A stretch of DNA of 36,751 bases from Methylobacterium sp. J-026 (lineage in GTDB: Bacteria > Pseudomonadota > Alphaproteobacteria > Rhizobiales > Beijerinckiaceae), in the NCBI RefSeq assembly GCF_022829585.1, contig NZ_JAKSYC010000060.1, positions 1 to 36,751 of the forward strand, written 5' to 3'. Positions 8,881-15,570 of the stretch are shown one piece after another (positions within the stretch are counted from its first letter, which is position 1; each line of letters starts with the position of its first letter). The notes beneath the pieces are model-generated. The model worked only from the letters and a program-made list of their open reading frames with translations. It was not told where the DNA came from and did not search any database. The position numbers were made by a program, and so were the translations under genes.

Positions 8881-9800
8881 TGGGACCGCCAAGGGGTCGG
8901 GCGCGCCTCGGCATCGATCTCGGCGGCACCAAGATCGCCGGCATCGTCCTGGACCGTGACGGCGCGACGCTGGCCGAGGCGCGGGTCGCCGCCCCGCGCG
9001 GCGCTTACCGGGCCACCGTCGAGGCCGTGGCCGCCCTGGCCCTGCGGCTCGAAGCCGAGGCGGGGACGGCCTGCACCGTCGGCATCGGCATGCCGGGGAG
9101 CCTGTCCCCGGCCACCGGCCGCGTGCGCAACGCCAATTCGCACTGGCTCAACGGCCAGTCGTTCGGGGCGGATCTCGCGCGGCTTCTGGCGCGGCCGTTG
9201 CGGATCGAGAACGACGCCAACTGCCTGGCGGTCTCGGAGGCGATCGACGGCGCCGGGGCCGGCGCGCGGGTGGTCTGGGCGGTGATCCTCGGCACCGGTG
9301 TCGGCTCGGGCATCGCCGTCGACGGGCGGGTGCTCACGGGCCGCAACGGCATCGCGGGCGAGTGGGGCCACGGCCCGCTCCCCGGCGCACGCGACGACGA
9401 GCGCCCGGGTCCCCCCTGCTATTGCGGCCGGCGCGGCTGCCTCGAGACTTGGCTGTCCGGCCCCGGCCTCGCGGCCGACCACGCCCGGCTGTCCGGCGCA
9501 GGCCTCACCGCCGAGGCCGTCGTCGCCGCGGCGCGGGCGGGAGAGCCGGACGCGCAGGCGACGCTCGCGATCCACCTCGAACGGCTCGGGCGCGCGGCCG
9601 CGCAGGTCGTCAATCTCCTCGATCCGGATGTGATCGTGATCGGCGGCGGCCTGTCGCGAATCCCGGAACTGATCGCCGGCCTGCCCGGCGCGATCGCCCC
9701 CCACGTCTTCTCCGACGCCTTCGACACGCCGGTGCGGGCGAGCCTGCACGGCGATGCCTCGGGCGTGCGCGGGGCGGCGTGGCTGTGGGACGCCGATTGA
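8880..9800 (+). CDS. ROK-family sugar kinase (fructokinase-like)
   Basis: This 306-residue kinase phosphorylates a hexose or amino sugar with ATP in the cytoplasm. It shows DLGGTK (13-18, phosphate loop), ENDAN with catalytic Asp112, GTGVGSG (138-144), EWGH (161-164) and the ROK zinc site His164 with Cys180, Cys182 and Cys187 (CYCGRRGC). There is no N-terminal helix-turn-helix, so it is a kinase rather than a NagC-type repressor. The CxCGxxGC spacing and overall form resemble Mak-type fructokinases; glucokinase or N-acetylglucosamine kinase activity cannot be excluded. The ATG overlaps the dctA stop by one base, which implies translational coupling with a dicarboxylate transporter, an unusual pairing. 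Confidence 0.88.
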   Translation: MGPPRGRARLGIDLGGTKIAGIVLDRDGATLAEARVAAPRGAYRATVEAVAALALRLEAEAGTACTVGIGMPGSLSPATGRVRNANSHWLNGQSFGADLARLLARPLRIENDANCLAVSEAIDGAGAGARVVWAVILGTGVGSGIAVDGRVLTGRNGIAGEWGHGPLPGARDDERPGPPCYCGRRGCLETWLSGPGLAADHARLSGAGLTAEAVVAAARAGEPDAQATLAIHLERLGRAAAQVVNLLDPDVIVIGGGLSRIPELIAGLPGAIAPHVFSDAFDTPVRASLHGDASGVRGAAWLWDAD

Positions 9801-10118
9801 GAGAGGGGCCGCCCGTCGGTCGCGGGCACCCGCCAAGGACAGGGCCGGCCGTCGTTCAGGACGACGCCCCCGCCAGACCTTCCAAGATCTTTTGAAGCAC
9901 AGTTCCACGCATCTTCTTGCGCATCGCTGCAACGCGGAGTAAAAACCCTCATTGCTCCGATTCGCATGCGTTTGCCGTCGATTCGACAACAAACAAATTC
10001 GAGTAAAATAGTCCGGATCGATACTATTTGTCTTATAACGACTTAAAAATACAAAAATAAAACCTTATGAGGGGGAAATCCGAGCGGGTTTAGGAAAAAC
10101 GCCTCTCGGGGATTGTCG
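9801..10118. promoter_or_regulatory. AT-rich leader of hypX
   Basis: From about 9940 to 10100 the base composition collapses: in 10021-10080 only 16 of 60 bases are G or C, against roughly 70% around it. It contains a dyad (10006-10029) and several A/T runs, as expected for a regulated promoter region or recently acquired DNA. I cannot assign a -35/-10 pair with confidence and see no GG-N10-GC sigma-54 site. Confidence 0.5.
10006..10029. promoter_or_regulatory. Candidate operator dyad upstream of hypX
   Basis: AAATAGT (10006-10012) is perfectly repeated in inverse as ACTATTT (10023-10029) with ten bases between. The two central pairs also match. It lies about 90 bases before the hypX start, inside the AT-rich leader, where a regulator could bind. 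The cognate protein is unknown. Confidence 0.4.
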
Positions 10119-11885
10119 ATGCGGGTTCTTTTAGTGTCGTCTGCTTTCAACAGCATGACGCAGCGGTTCTTCGTCGAATTGACCGACGCCGGCCATGAGG
10201 TTGCGGTCGAGATTTACGCCGGCGACGAGGGCCGTCTCGAGGGGGCGTTCGCGTCCTTCCGGCCGGACCTGACGATCGCTCCGTTCCTGACGCGTGCGAT
10301 CCCCGAGCGGCTCTGGCGCGCGTACCTCACCCTGATCGTGCATCCGGGCGTCGAGGGCGACCGCGGGCCGTCGGCGCTCGACTGGGCCATCCAGGAGCGG
10401 TGGGACCGCTGGGGCGTCACCCTGCTGCAGGCCGAGGCCGAGATGGATGCCGGCCCGATCTGGGCGACGCGGACGTTCCCGCTGCGTCAGGCGCCCAAGA
10501 GCAGCGTCTACCGCCGCGAGGTGATCGACGGTGCGGTGGCCTGCCTGTGGGAGGCGATGGCCAACGTTCAGACATCCGGGTTTGCACCGCGGCCGCTCGA
10601 CTATTCCGCCCCGACCGCCCTCGGCCGCCTGCGCCCGTCCATGAAGCAGGCGGATCGCCGCATCGACTGGAGCCGGCATGCGACGGCCGAGGTGCTCGCG
10701 CGCATCCACGCGGCCGACGGGGTGCCGGGCGTCCTCGACGAGGTCTTCGGCAGAGCCGTCTACCTGCATGCCGCCTGCGCCGAGCCGCGCCTGCGGGGTG
10801 AGCCGGGCCAGGTGATCGCCCGATCCGAGAGCGGTGCCCTCTGTCGCGCCACGGTCGACGGGGCGGTCTGGATCGGCCGGCTGAAGCCGAAGCAGGAGGG
10901 CGGCGGGATCAAGCGCGCCGCCGTCCAAGTGCTGGGCGATGCGCTCCCGGCGGACCTCCCCGTCGCCGCCGTCTCCGAGGAGCTCCCCTATCCGAACCCG
11001 GTCGAGGAGGTGCGGAGCGAGCGCGACGGCGACGTTCTCCGCCTGCGCTTCGACTTCCACAACGGCGCGATGAGCACCGCGCAGTGCCGGTCGCTCCAGG
11101 CGGCATTCCGCCAGGCACGGGAACACGCGCCCAAGGTCATCGTACTCGCGGGCGGCGACGATCTCTGGTCGAACGGGATCCACCTCAACGAGATCGAGGC
11201 GAGTGCGGACGCCGCGGCGGAATCCTGGGCCAACATCGTGGCGATGGACGATCTGATCCGCGAGATCATCCTGGCGACCGACACGGTCGTGGTGGCAGCG
11301 GTCGGCCGCAACGTCGGCGCCGGCGGGGCGATCCTGCCGCTGGCGGCGGATTTCGTACTGGCCCGCGAGGGCGTGGTGCTCAACCCGCATTACCGCAACA
11401 TGGGCTGGCTGTACGGCTCGGAATACTGGACCTATCTGCTGCCCCGCCGGGTCGGATGGGAGCGGGCCGTCACGCTCACCGAGGCCTGCCTGCCGATCAG
11501 CGCCCGGCGGGCCGCGCAGATCGGCCTCGCCGACGAGGCGCTCGCCGGCGACGCGGCGGCGTTCGACCGGGCCGTGCAGGCCTTCGCCGCCGCCAGGGCG
11601 GGGGAGCACGCCGCGATCACCGGGCGCAAACAGGCGGCGCGCGCCGCGGACGAGGTGCAGCGGCCGCTCGCCCACTATCGGCGCGCCGAGCTGACGCAGA
11701 TGTACAGGAACTTTTACCAGCCGGATTCGCCCTATCACCGGGCCCGCAGCGCCTTCGTGTACAAGCGGCCCGCCTGCTGGTCTCCGGCCTCGGTGGCCAT
11801 GCTGGCCGGCACGGCGGCGAACGAGACCGGCGCGTCGCCGCTCCCGGCACCCGGCGGCGTCTGCCTCGCAACCGCCGCGGAGTGA
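10119..11885 (+). CDS. hypX: HypX/HoxX, CO-forming hydrogenase maturation factor
   Basis: HypX makes the CO ligand of [NiFe]-hydrogenases under aerobic conditions, taking a formyl group from formyl-tetrahydrofolate. The 588 residues give both modules. The N-terminal formyltransferase-like domain has IVHPGVEGDRGPSALDWA (73-90) and the D-A-G-P-I-W loop at 110. The C-terminal crotonase-like domain (about 300-560) has GGDDLWSNGIHLNEIE (near 345) and the HypX signature NPHYRNMGWLYGSEYW (near 422). ATG 10119 has GGGGA at six bases' spacing, so I prefer it to the TTG six bases upstream. No hydrogenase structural gene, hypA-F or hup gene is in the window, so the partner must be elsewhere if there is one. 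It is monocistronic. Confidence 0.92.
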   Translation: MRVLLVSSAFNSMTQRFFVELTDAGHEVAVEIYAGDEGRLEGAFASFRPDLTIAPFLTRAIPERLWRAYLTLIVHPGVEGDRGPSALDWAIQERWDRWGVTLLQAEAEMDAGPIWATRTFPLRQAPKSSVYRREVIDGAVACLWEAMANVQTSGFAPRPLDYSAPTALGRLRPSMKQADRRIDWSRHATAEVLARIHAADGVPGVLDEVFGRAVYLHAACAEPRLRGEPGQVIARSESGALCRATVDGAVWIGRLKPKQEGGGIKRAAVQVLGDALPADLPVAAVSEELPYPNPVEEVRSERDGDVLRLRFDFHNGAMSTAQCRSLQAAFRQAREHAPKVIVLAGGDDLWSNGIHLNEIEASADAAAESWANIVAMDDLIREIILATDTVVVAAVGRNVGAGGAILPLAADFVLAREGVVLNPHYRNMGWLYGSEYWTYLLPRRVGWERAVTLTEACLPISARRAAQIGLADEALAGDAAAFDRAVQAFAAARAGEHAAITGRKQAARAADEVQRPLAHYRRAELTQMYRNFYQPDSPYHRARSAFVYKRPACWSPASVAMLAGTAANETGASPLPAPGGVCLATAAE

Positions 11886-11891
11886 TTCCGG

Positions 11892-11927
11892 GGATCGCTC
11901 CCGCGGGGCGCAGAGCCGGAGCGATCC
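11892..11927 (+). terminator. Hairpin after hypX, possible terminator
   Basis: GGATCGCTCC (11892-11901) pairs perfectly with GGAGCGATCC (11918-11927) around a 16-base loop, six bases after the hypX stop. No T-tract follows, so it may stabilise the transcript end or help Rho-dependent termination rather than act alone. Confidence 0.45.
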
Positions 11928-11997
11928 GTCACCAAGATGGTCCTTGCCGGGACGGGGGGCGCGGGGCAGGAGGGCACGCCCAAGCCCCGAGCCCCCG

Positions 11998-12894
11998 ATG
12001 ATCGTCCGCACCCGGCCCAACCTGCTGACCCTGCTGTTCACCCTGCGCGGCTCGGTCCTGCCGCGGGTGGCGCCCAAACTCGCCGGCATCGTCGCGGTCT
12101 CCTGCGCGCTGGTCTGGGCGGAGGCGCGCTGGCCCGCTCTGTTCCCGGTGAGCGCCGGAGTCACGCCGTTCACGGTGGTCGGCCTCGCCCTCTCGATCTT
12201 CCTGAGCTTCCGCAACAACGCCTGCTACGAGCGCTGGTGGGAGGCTCGGAAGCACTGGGGCAGCCTGATCGGCGAGGTCCGCAACCTCGCCCGGATCCTG
12301 CCGGCGCTGCTGCCGGAGGGGGAGGCGGGGATCCAGCTCCGGCGCCTGTCGGCCTTCGCGCATGGCCTGCGGGCGCGCCTGCAAGACCGCGACGAGGCCG
12401 CGGCCGTGCGGGCGAAGGCCCCCGACGCGGACCTGTCCGGCCCTCACCCCACCGATGCGGTCCTGGCGGCGATCACCCGCGACCTCGCCGTGCTGACGCA
12501 TGCCGGCCGGCTCAGCGACATCCAGTTCGGGATCCTGGAAGCCCGGATCGAGGCGCTGTCGGGGGTCCACACCGCCTGCGAGCGGCTGGCCAATACGCCG
12601 CTGCCCTTCGCCTACACGCTCCTGGTCTACCGCACCGCCTGGCTCTACTGCCTGCTCCTGCCGGTGGGGCTCGCGGGCTCCCTGGGCTGGGGGACGCCGA
12701 TCGTGGTGGCGCTGGTCGGCTACACGTTCTTCGGCCTCGACGCCCTCGGGGACGAGCTCGAGGAGCCCTTCGGCACCGAGCCGAACGACCTGCCCCTCGA
12801 CGCGATGGTCCGCACCGTCGACCGGATCGTCCACCACGCCCTGGGCGAGCCGATGCCGGAGCCGCTGGCGCCGGAGGGGTACTGGCTGCGGTGA
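11998..12894 (+). CDS. Bestrophin-like (UPF0187/YneE) membrane protein
   Basis: This 298-residue protein of the bacterial bestrophin family forms pentameric ion channels in the inner membrane in characterised members. The family's signature is near residue 70: LSFRNNACYERWWEARKHWG, following a hydrophobic segment (about 30-66). Further membrane segments lie at about 205-250 (LLVYRTAWLYCLLLPVGLAG and the next helix). The C-terminus has FFGLDALGDELEEPFG, the conserved acidic region. A longer frame opens at 11944 with an Arg-rich N-terminus, but relatives begin near MIVRTRP, so I use 11998. There is no clear ribosome site. Ion selectivity cannot be read from sequence. Confidence 0.88.
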   Translation: MIVRTRPNLLTLLFTLRGSVLPRVAPKLAGIVAVSCALVWAEARWPALFPVSAGVTPFTVVGLALSIFLSFRNNACYERWWEARKHWGSLIGEVRNLARILPALLPEGEAGIQLRRLSAFAHGLRARLQDRDEAAAVRAKAPDADLSGPHPTDAVLAAITRDLAVLTHAGRLSDIQFGILEARIEALSGVHTACERLANTPLPFAYTLLVYRTAWLYCLLLPVGLAGSLGWGTPIVVALVGYTFFGLDALGDELEEPFGTEPNDLPLDAMVRTVDRIVHHALGEPMPEPLAPEGYWLR

Positions 12895-12982
12895 GGCACG
12901 CGTTGCCCGCAGCCGACCGGCCCGGCTTTCCGCAGGCCCCGCCGCGGATCGCAAGATCGCGCTTGCGCCGCGGTCGAAACGC

Positions 12983-13002
12983 ACATAAACATATCTTTAT
13001 GT
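12983..13002. promoter_or_regulatory. 20-bp palindromic operator over a start codon
   Basis: Nine of ten base pairs across the centre (12992/12993) match: ACATAAA and TTTATGT flank a C-ATAT-C core. It is AT-rich and lies in GC-rich DNA, the typical look of an ArsR-family operator. The ATG of the ArsR-methyltransferase gene (12999) is inside its right half. Autorepression of the regulator and of metF behind it is the natural reading. Confidence 0.65.
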
Positions 13003-14039
13003 CTATCGAAGGACTGCAGCAGACGGGATCGATCCCTTTTTCCGAGGCCCTGGGCGTCCTGCGCGCGGCCGCCGAGGAGACGCGGCTGCGCATCCTGGCG
13101 CTGCTCGCCGAGGGCGAGCTGTCGGTCTCCGACCTCACCGACATCCTCGGCCAGTCGCAGCCGCGGATCTCGCGCCATCTCAAGCTGCTGGTGGAGGCCG
13201 GCCTCGTCGAGCGCCACCGCGAGGGGGCCTGGGCGTTCTTCCGTCTCTGCGAAGCCCGGGCCGAGCTCGCCGATCCGCTCCTGTCCGGGCTCGACCGGGC
13301 AGCACCGCCCCTCTCGGAGGATCGCGCCCGGCTCGACGCCGTCCGGGCGCAGCGGGCCGAGACGGCCCAGACCTTCTTCGCCCGGCTGGCACCGAAGTGG
13401 GATGAGCTGCGCTCCCTGCACATCTGCGAGACAATCGTCGAGGCGGCGGTGCTCGACGCGCTGGGCGAGCGCCCGATCGGCAGCCTGATCGATCTCGGCA
13501 CCGGCACGGGGCGGATGCTCGGCCTGCTCGCGCCCCTCGCCGGGCGCGCCACCGGGCTCGATTCGAGCCACGCCATGCTGTCGGTCGCCCGGGCCAACCT
13601 GGAGCGGCGCGGCCTGTCGCGGGTCGACCTGCGGCAGGGCGACATCCACGCGCCGCCCTTCGCCCGGGCGAGCTTCGACCTCGTGCTGGTGCATCAGGTG
13701 CTGCACTACCTCGACGACCCGGCCCGGGCCCTGCGCGGCGCGGCGCGGCTCGTGGCCCCGGGGGGGCGGCTCCTGGTGGTGGATTTCGCACCCCACGAGC
13801 TGGAATTCCTGCGCACGGGCCAGGCGCACCGGCGGCTCGGCTTCTCCGCCGAGCAGGTCTCCGGCTGGCTCGCCGAGGCCGGACTCGCCACGATCACGAC
13901 CCGCGATCTCGCGCCGCGCGAATCGGGTCAGCTCACCGTCACGCTCTGGCTGGCCCAGGACCGATGCGCGGAAGACGGCCTCGCCGATGATGGGCTGGCC
14001 GAGGACGACATCGAACAGCCCCGGCGCGCCGTCGCCTGA
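12999..14039 (+). CDS. ArsR-type regulator fused to SAM methyltransferase domain
   Basis: This 346-residue protein has two parts. Residues 18-90 form an ArsR winged helix with the recognition helix in SQPRISRHLKLL. Residues of about 135-320 form a class I methyltransferase with motif I LIDLGTGTGRML (near 165), a GLDSSHAML acidic strand, and VLVHQVLHYLDDP. The ArsR domain has no cysteine pair for metal binding; its only cysteine is Cys84. A SAM or S-adenosylhomocysteine signal is therefore more likely, in line with SahR-type ArsR regulators of the methionine cycle in Proteobacteria. It is upstream of metF by 59 bases, same strand. No Shine-Dalgarno precedes the ATG, which lies in a palindrome, so the message may be leaderless. 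Confidence 0.88.
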   Translation: MSIEGLQQTGSIPFSEALGVLRAAAEETRLRILALLAEGELSVSDLTDILGQSQPRISRHLKLLVEAGLVERHREGAWAFFRLCEARAELADPLLSGLDRAAPPLSEDRARLDAVRAQRAETAQTFFARLAPKWDELRSLHICETIVEAAVLDALGERPIGSLIDLGTGTGRMLGLLAPLAGRATGLDSSHAMLSVARANLERRGLSRVDLRQGDIHAPPFARASFDLVLVHQVLHYLDDPARALRGAARLVAPGGRLLVVDFAPHELEFLRTGQAHRRLGFSAEQVSGWLAEAGLATITTRDLAPRESGQLTVTLWLAQDRCAEDGLADDGLAEDDIEQPRRAVA

Positions 14040-14098
14040 GACCCACCCCTCATCGCAGACCCTTCGTCTGAACCGATCGCCATAGAGGACGAGATCCG

Positions 14099-15019
14099 AT
14101 GCGCCGCTCCACCCACCGCGCCAGCCGCGACGGCTACCACCCGATCCGCGTCTCGATCGAGTTCTTCCCGCCGAAGACCGACGAGATGGAGAAGATCCTC
14201 TGGGCCTCGATCGAGCGTCTGGCGCCGCTCCAGCCGAGCTTCGTCTCGGTGACCTACGGGGCCGGCGGCTCGACCCGGGAGCGCACCCACAACACGGTCG
14301 CCCGGATGGTCGGCGAGACCAGCCTGAAGCCGGCCGCCCATCTCACCTGCGTGGACGCCTCCCGCGAGGAGATCGACGCGGTGGTCCAGTCCTACTGGGA
14401 CGCGGGCGTGCGCCACATCGTGGCGCTCCGCGGCGATCCGGCCGAGGGCGTCGGACACGCCTACCGGCCCCATCCCGAGGGCTACGCCTCGACCGCCGAG
14501 CTGGTCGAGGGGATCAAGCGCATCGGCGACTTCAAGGTCTCGGTCTCGGCCTACCCGGAGAAGCACCCCGAGGCGGCCTCCCTCGACGCCGACATCGACG
14601 CCCTGAAGGCCAAGGTCGATGCCGGGGCCGACCAGGCAATCACCCAATTCTTCTTCGAGAACGAGATCTACCTGCGTTACCTGGAGAAGGTCCGGGCCGC
14701 CGGGATCACGATCCCGATCATCCCGGGCATCCTGCCGGTGCAGAACTTCAAGCAGGCGGCGAACTTCGCCCGCCGCACCGGCGCCTCGGTCCCGTACTGG
14801 CTGGCCGCCCGGTTCGAGGGGCTGGAGCACGACGTCGAGACCCGCCGCCTCGTCGCCGGCGCGGTGGCGGCCGAGCAGGTGCTCGACCTCGTGGACGAGG
14901 GGGTCAACGACTTCCACTTCTACTCGATGAACCGCTCCGACCTCGTCTACGCGATCTGCCACCTGCTCGGCCTGCGCGCGCAGGCGCCGAAGCTGGCGGC
15001 CGCCAAGGCGGCGGCTTAA
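14099..15019 (+). CDS. metF: Methylenetetrahydrofolate reductase MetF
   Basis: MetF reduces 5,10-methylene- to 5-methyl-tetrahydrofolate with FAD and NADH, supplying the methyl group for MetH. The 306-residue TIM-barrel protein matches the bacterial length. Signatures are VSIEFFPPKTDEME with the catalytic Glu, VTYGAGGSTRERT, HIVALRGDPAEG, and DAGADQAITQFFFENE. ATG 14099 has GAGGACGAG upstream. It follows the ArsR-methyltransferase gene by 59 bases and is probably in its operon. In a methylotroph this step also diverts one-carbon units to methionine, so regulation by SAM or S-adenosylhomocysteine level is plausible. Confidence 0.95.
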   Translation: MRRSTHRASRDGYHPIRVSIEFFPPKTDEMEKILWASIERLAPLQPSFVSVTYGAGGSTRERTHNTVARMVGETSLKPAAHLTCVDASREEIDAVVQSYWDAGVRHIVALRGDPAEGVGHAYRPHPEGYASTAELVEGIKRIGDFKVSVSAYPEKHPEAASLDADIDALKAKVDAGADQAITQFFFENEIYLRYLEKVRAAGITIPIIPGILPVQNFKQAANFARRTGASVPYWLAARFEGLEHDVETRRLVAGAVAAEQVLDLVDEGVNDFHFYSMNRSDLVYAICHLLGLRAQAPKLAAAKAAA

Positions 15020-15065
15020 ATTCAGGCGGCGCGCCCCGTGCGGGCGCGGCAGGGGGTTTTTCGCG

Positions 15066-15317
15066 ATGGCCGAGCCGCAGGATATGATTCTTCCGCTCCT
15101 TCGGGAGATGAGGACGGAGATGCATACAGGTTTTGAACGCGTCGCAAGGAAACTTGAAGACCACGACGTGCGCTTCGATAAGATCGAGCGGCGCTTCGAC
15201 AATCTACGCCAGGCCGTGAACGGCGAATCGATCCTCGGCCGCCATGCCGCTGCGGAAGTCGAGGAGCGCCTGGAGGCGATCGAGAAGCGCCTCGCGGCCC
15301 TGGAAAAGACGGGCTGA
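15066..15317 (+). CDS. Small coiled-coil protein between metF and metH
   Basis: This 83-residue, strongly charged protein is predicted almost entirely helical. Heptad-like runs at about 17-47 ([19 protein letters not shown]) and 63-80 ([17 protein letters not shown]) suggest a coiled coil that probably multimerises. There is no membrane segment or signal peptide. AGGGGG stands about eight bases before the ATG. The pattern resembles small alphaproteobacterial helical proteins of unknown role. It sits 46 bases after metF on the same strand and could be co-transcribed with it, but nothing links it to methionine synthesis except position. Confidence 0.65.
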   Translation: MAEPQDMILPLLREMRTEMHTGFERVARKLEDHDVRFDKIERRFDNLRQAVNGESILGRHAAAEVEERLEAIEKRLAALEKTG

Positions 15318-15440
15318 CCGCACGACGAGGCCACGTCGAAGCGGCGCACCGTCCAGGCGGCGTCGCTCCGCTTGCAGAAACGGAACTGTGCCCGGGCCGG
15401 CCGCCCGGGCACGCACGAGAGACCGAAGAACCCACCCTCA

Positions 15441-15552
15441 ACCTCATCCTGAGGTGCCGCGTGAGCGGCCTCGACGGAGAGCTCCAGGGATCGACACGAC
15501 ATCTGGAGACCTCCTGCGAGGCCTTCTCCGCTGCGGCACCTCAGGGCGAGGT
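15441..15552. repeat. Dispersed palindromic repeat upstream of metH
   Basis: The arms 15441-15460 and 15533-15552 are inverted copies of 20 bases with two mismatches, including a perfect 13-base stretch (CCTGAGGTGCCGC). The roughly 70-base interior has secondary pairing of its own. This looks like the CCTCATCCTGAGG-type intergenic element common in Methylobacterium and Bradyrhizobium. It lies in the metH leader, ending about 18 bases before the start codon, so it may affect metH expression. Confidence 0.75.
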
Positions 15553-15570
15553 GGCCGATGGGATGACCCG

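Noticed and set aside
10067..10093. Eight-codon leader peptide before hypX
   Set aside because: No ribosome site and no regulatory codons or attenuator hairpin. Expected by chance.
15318..15570. Cobalamin or SAM riboswitch in the metH leader
   Set aside because: No B12-box or SAM-II-like conserved elements. The stretch is mostly a dispersed palindromic repeat.
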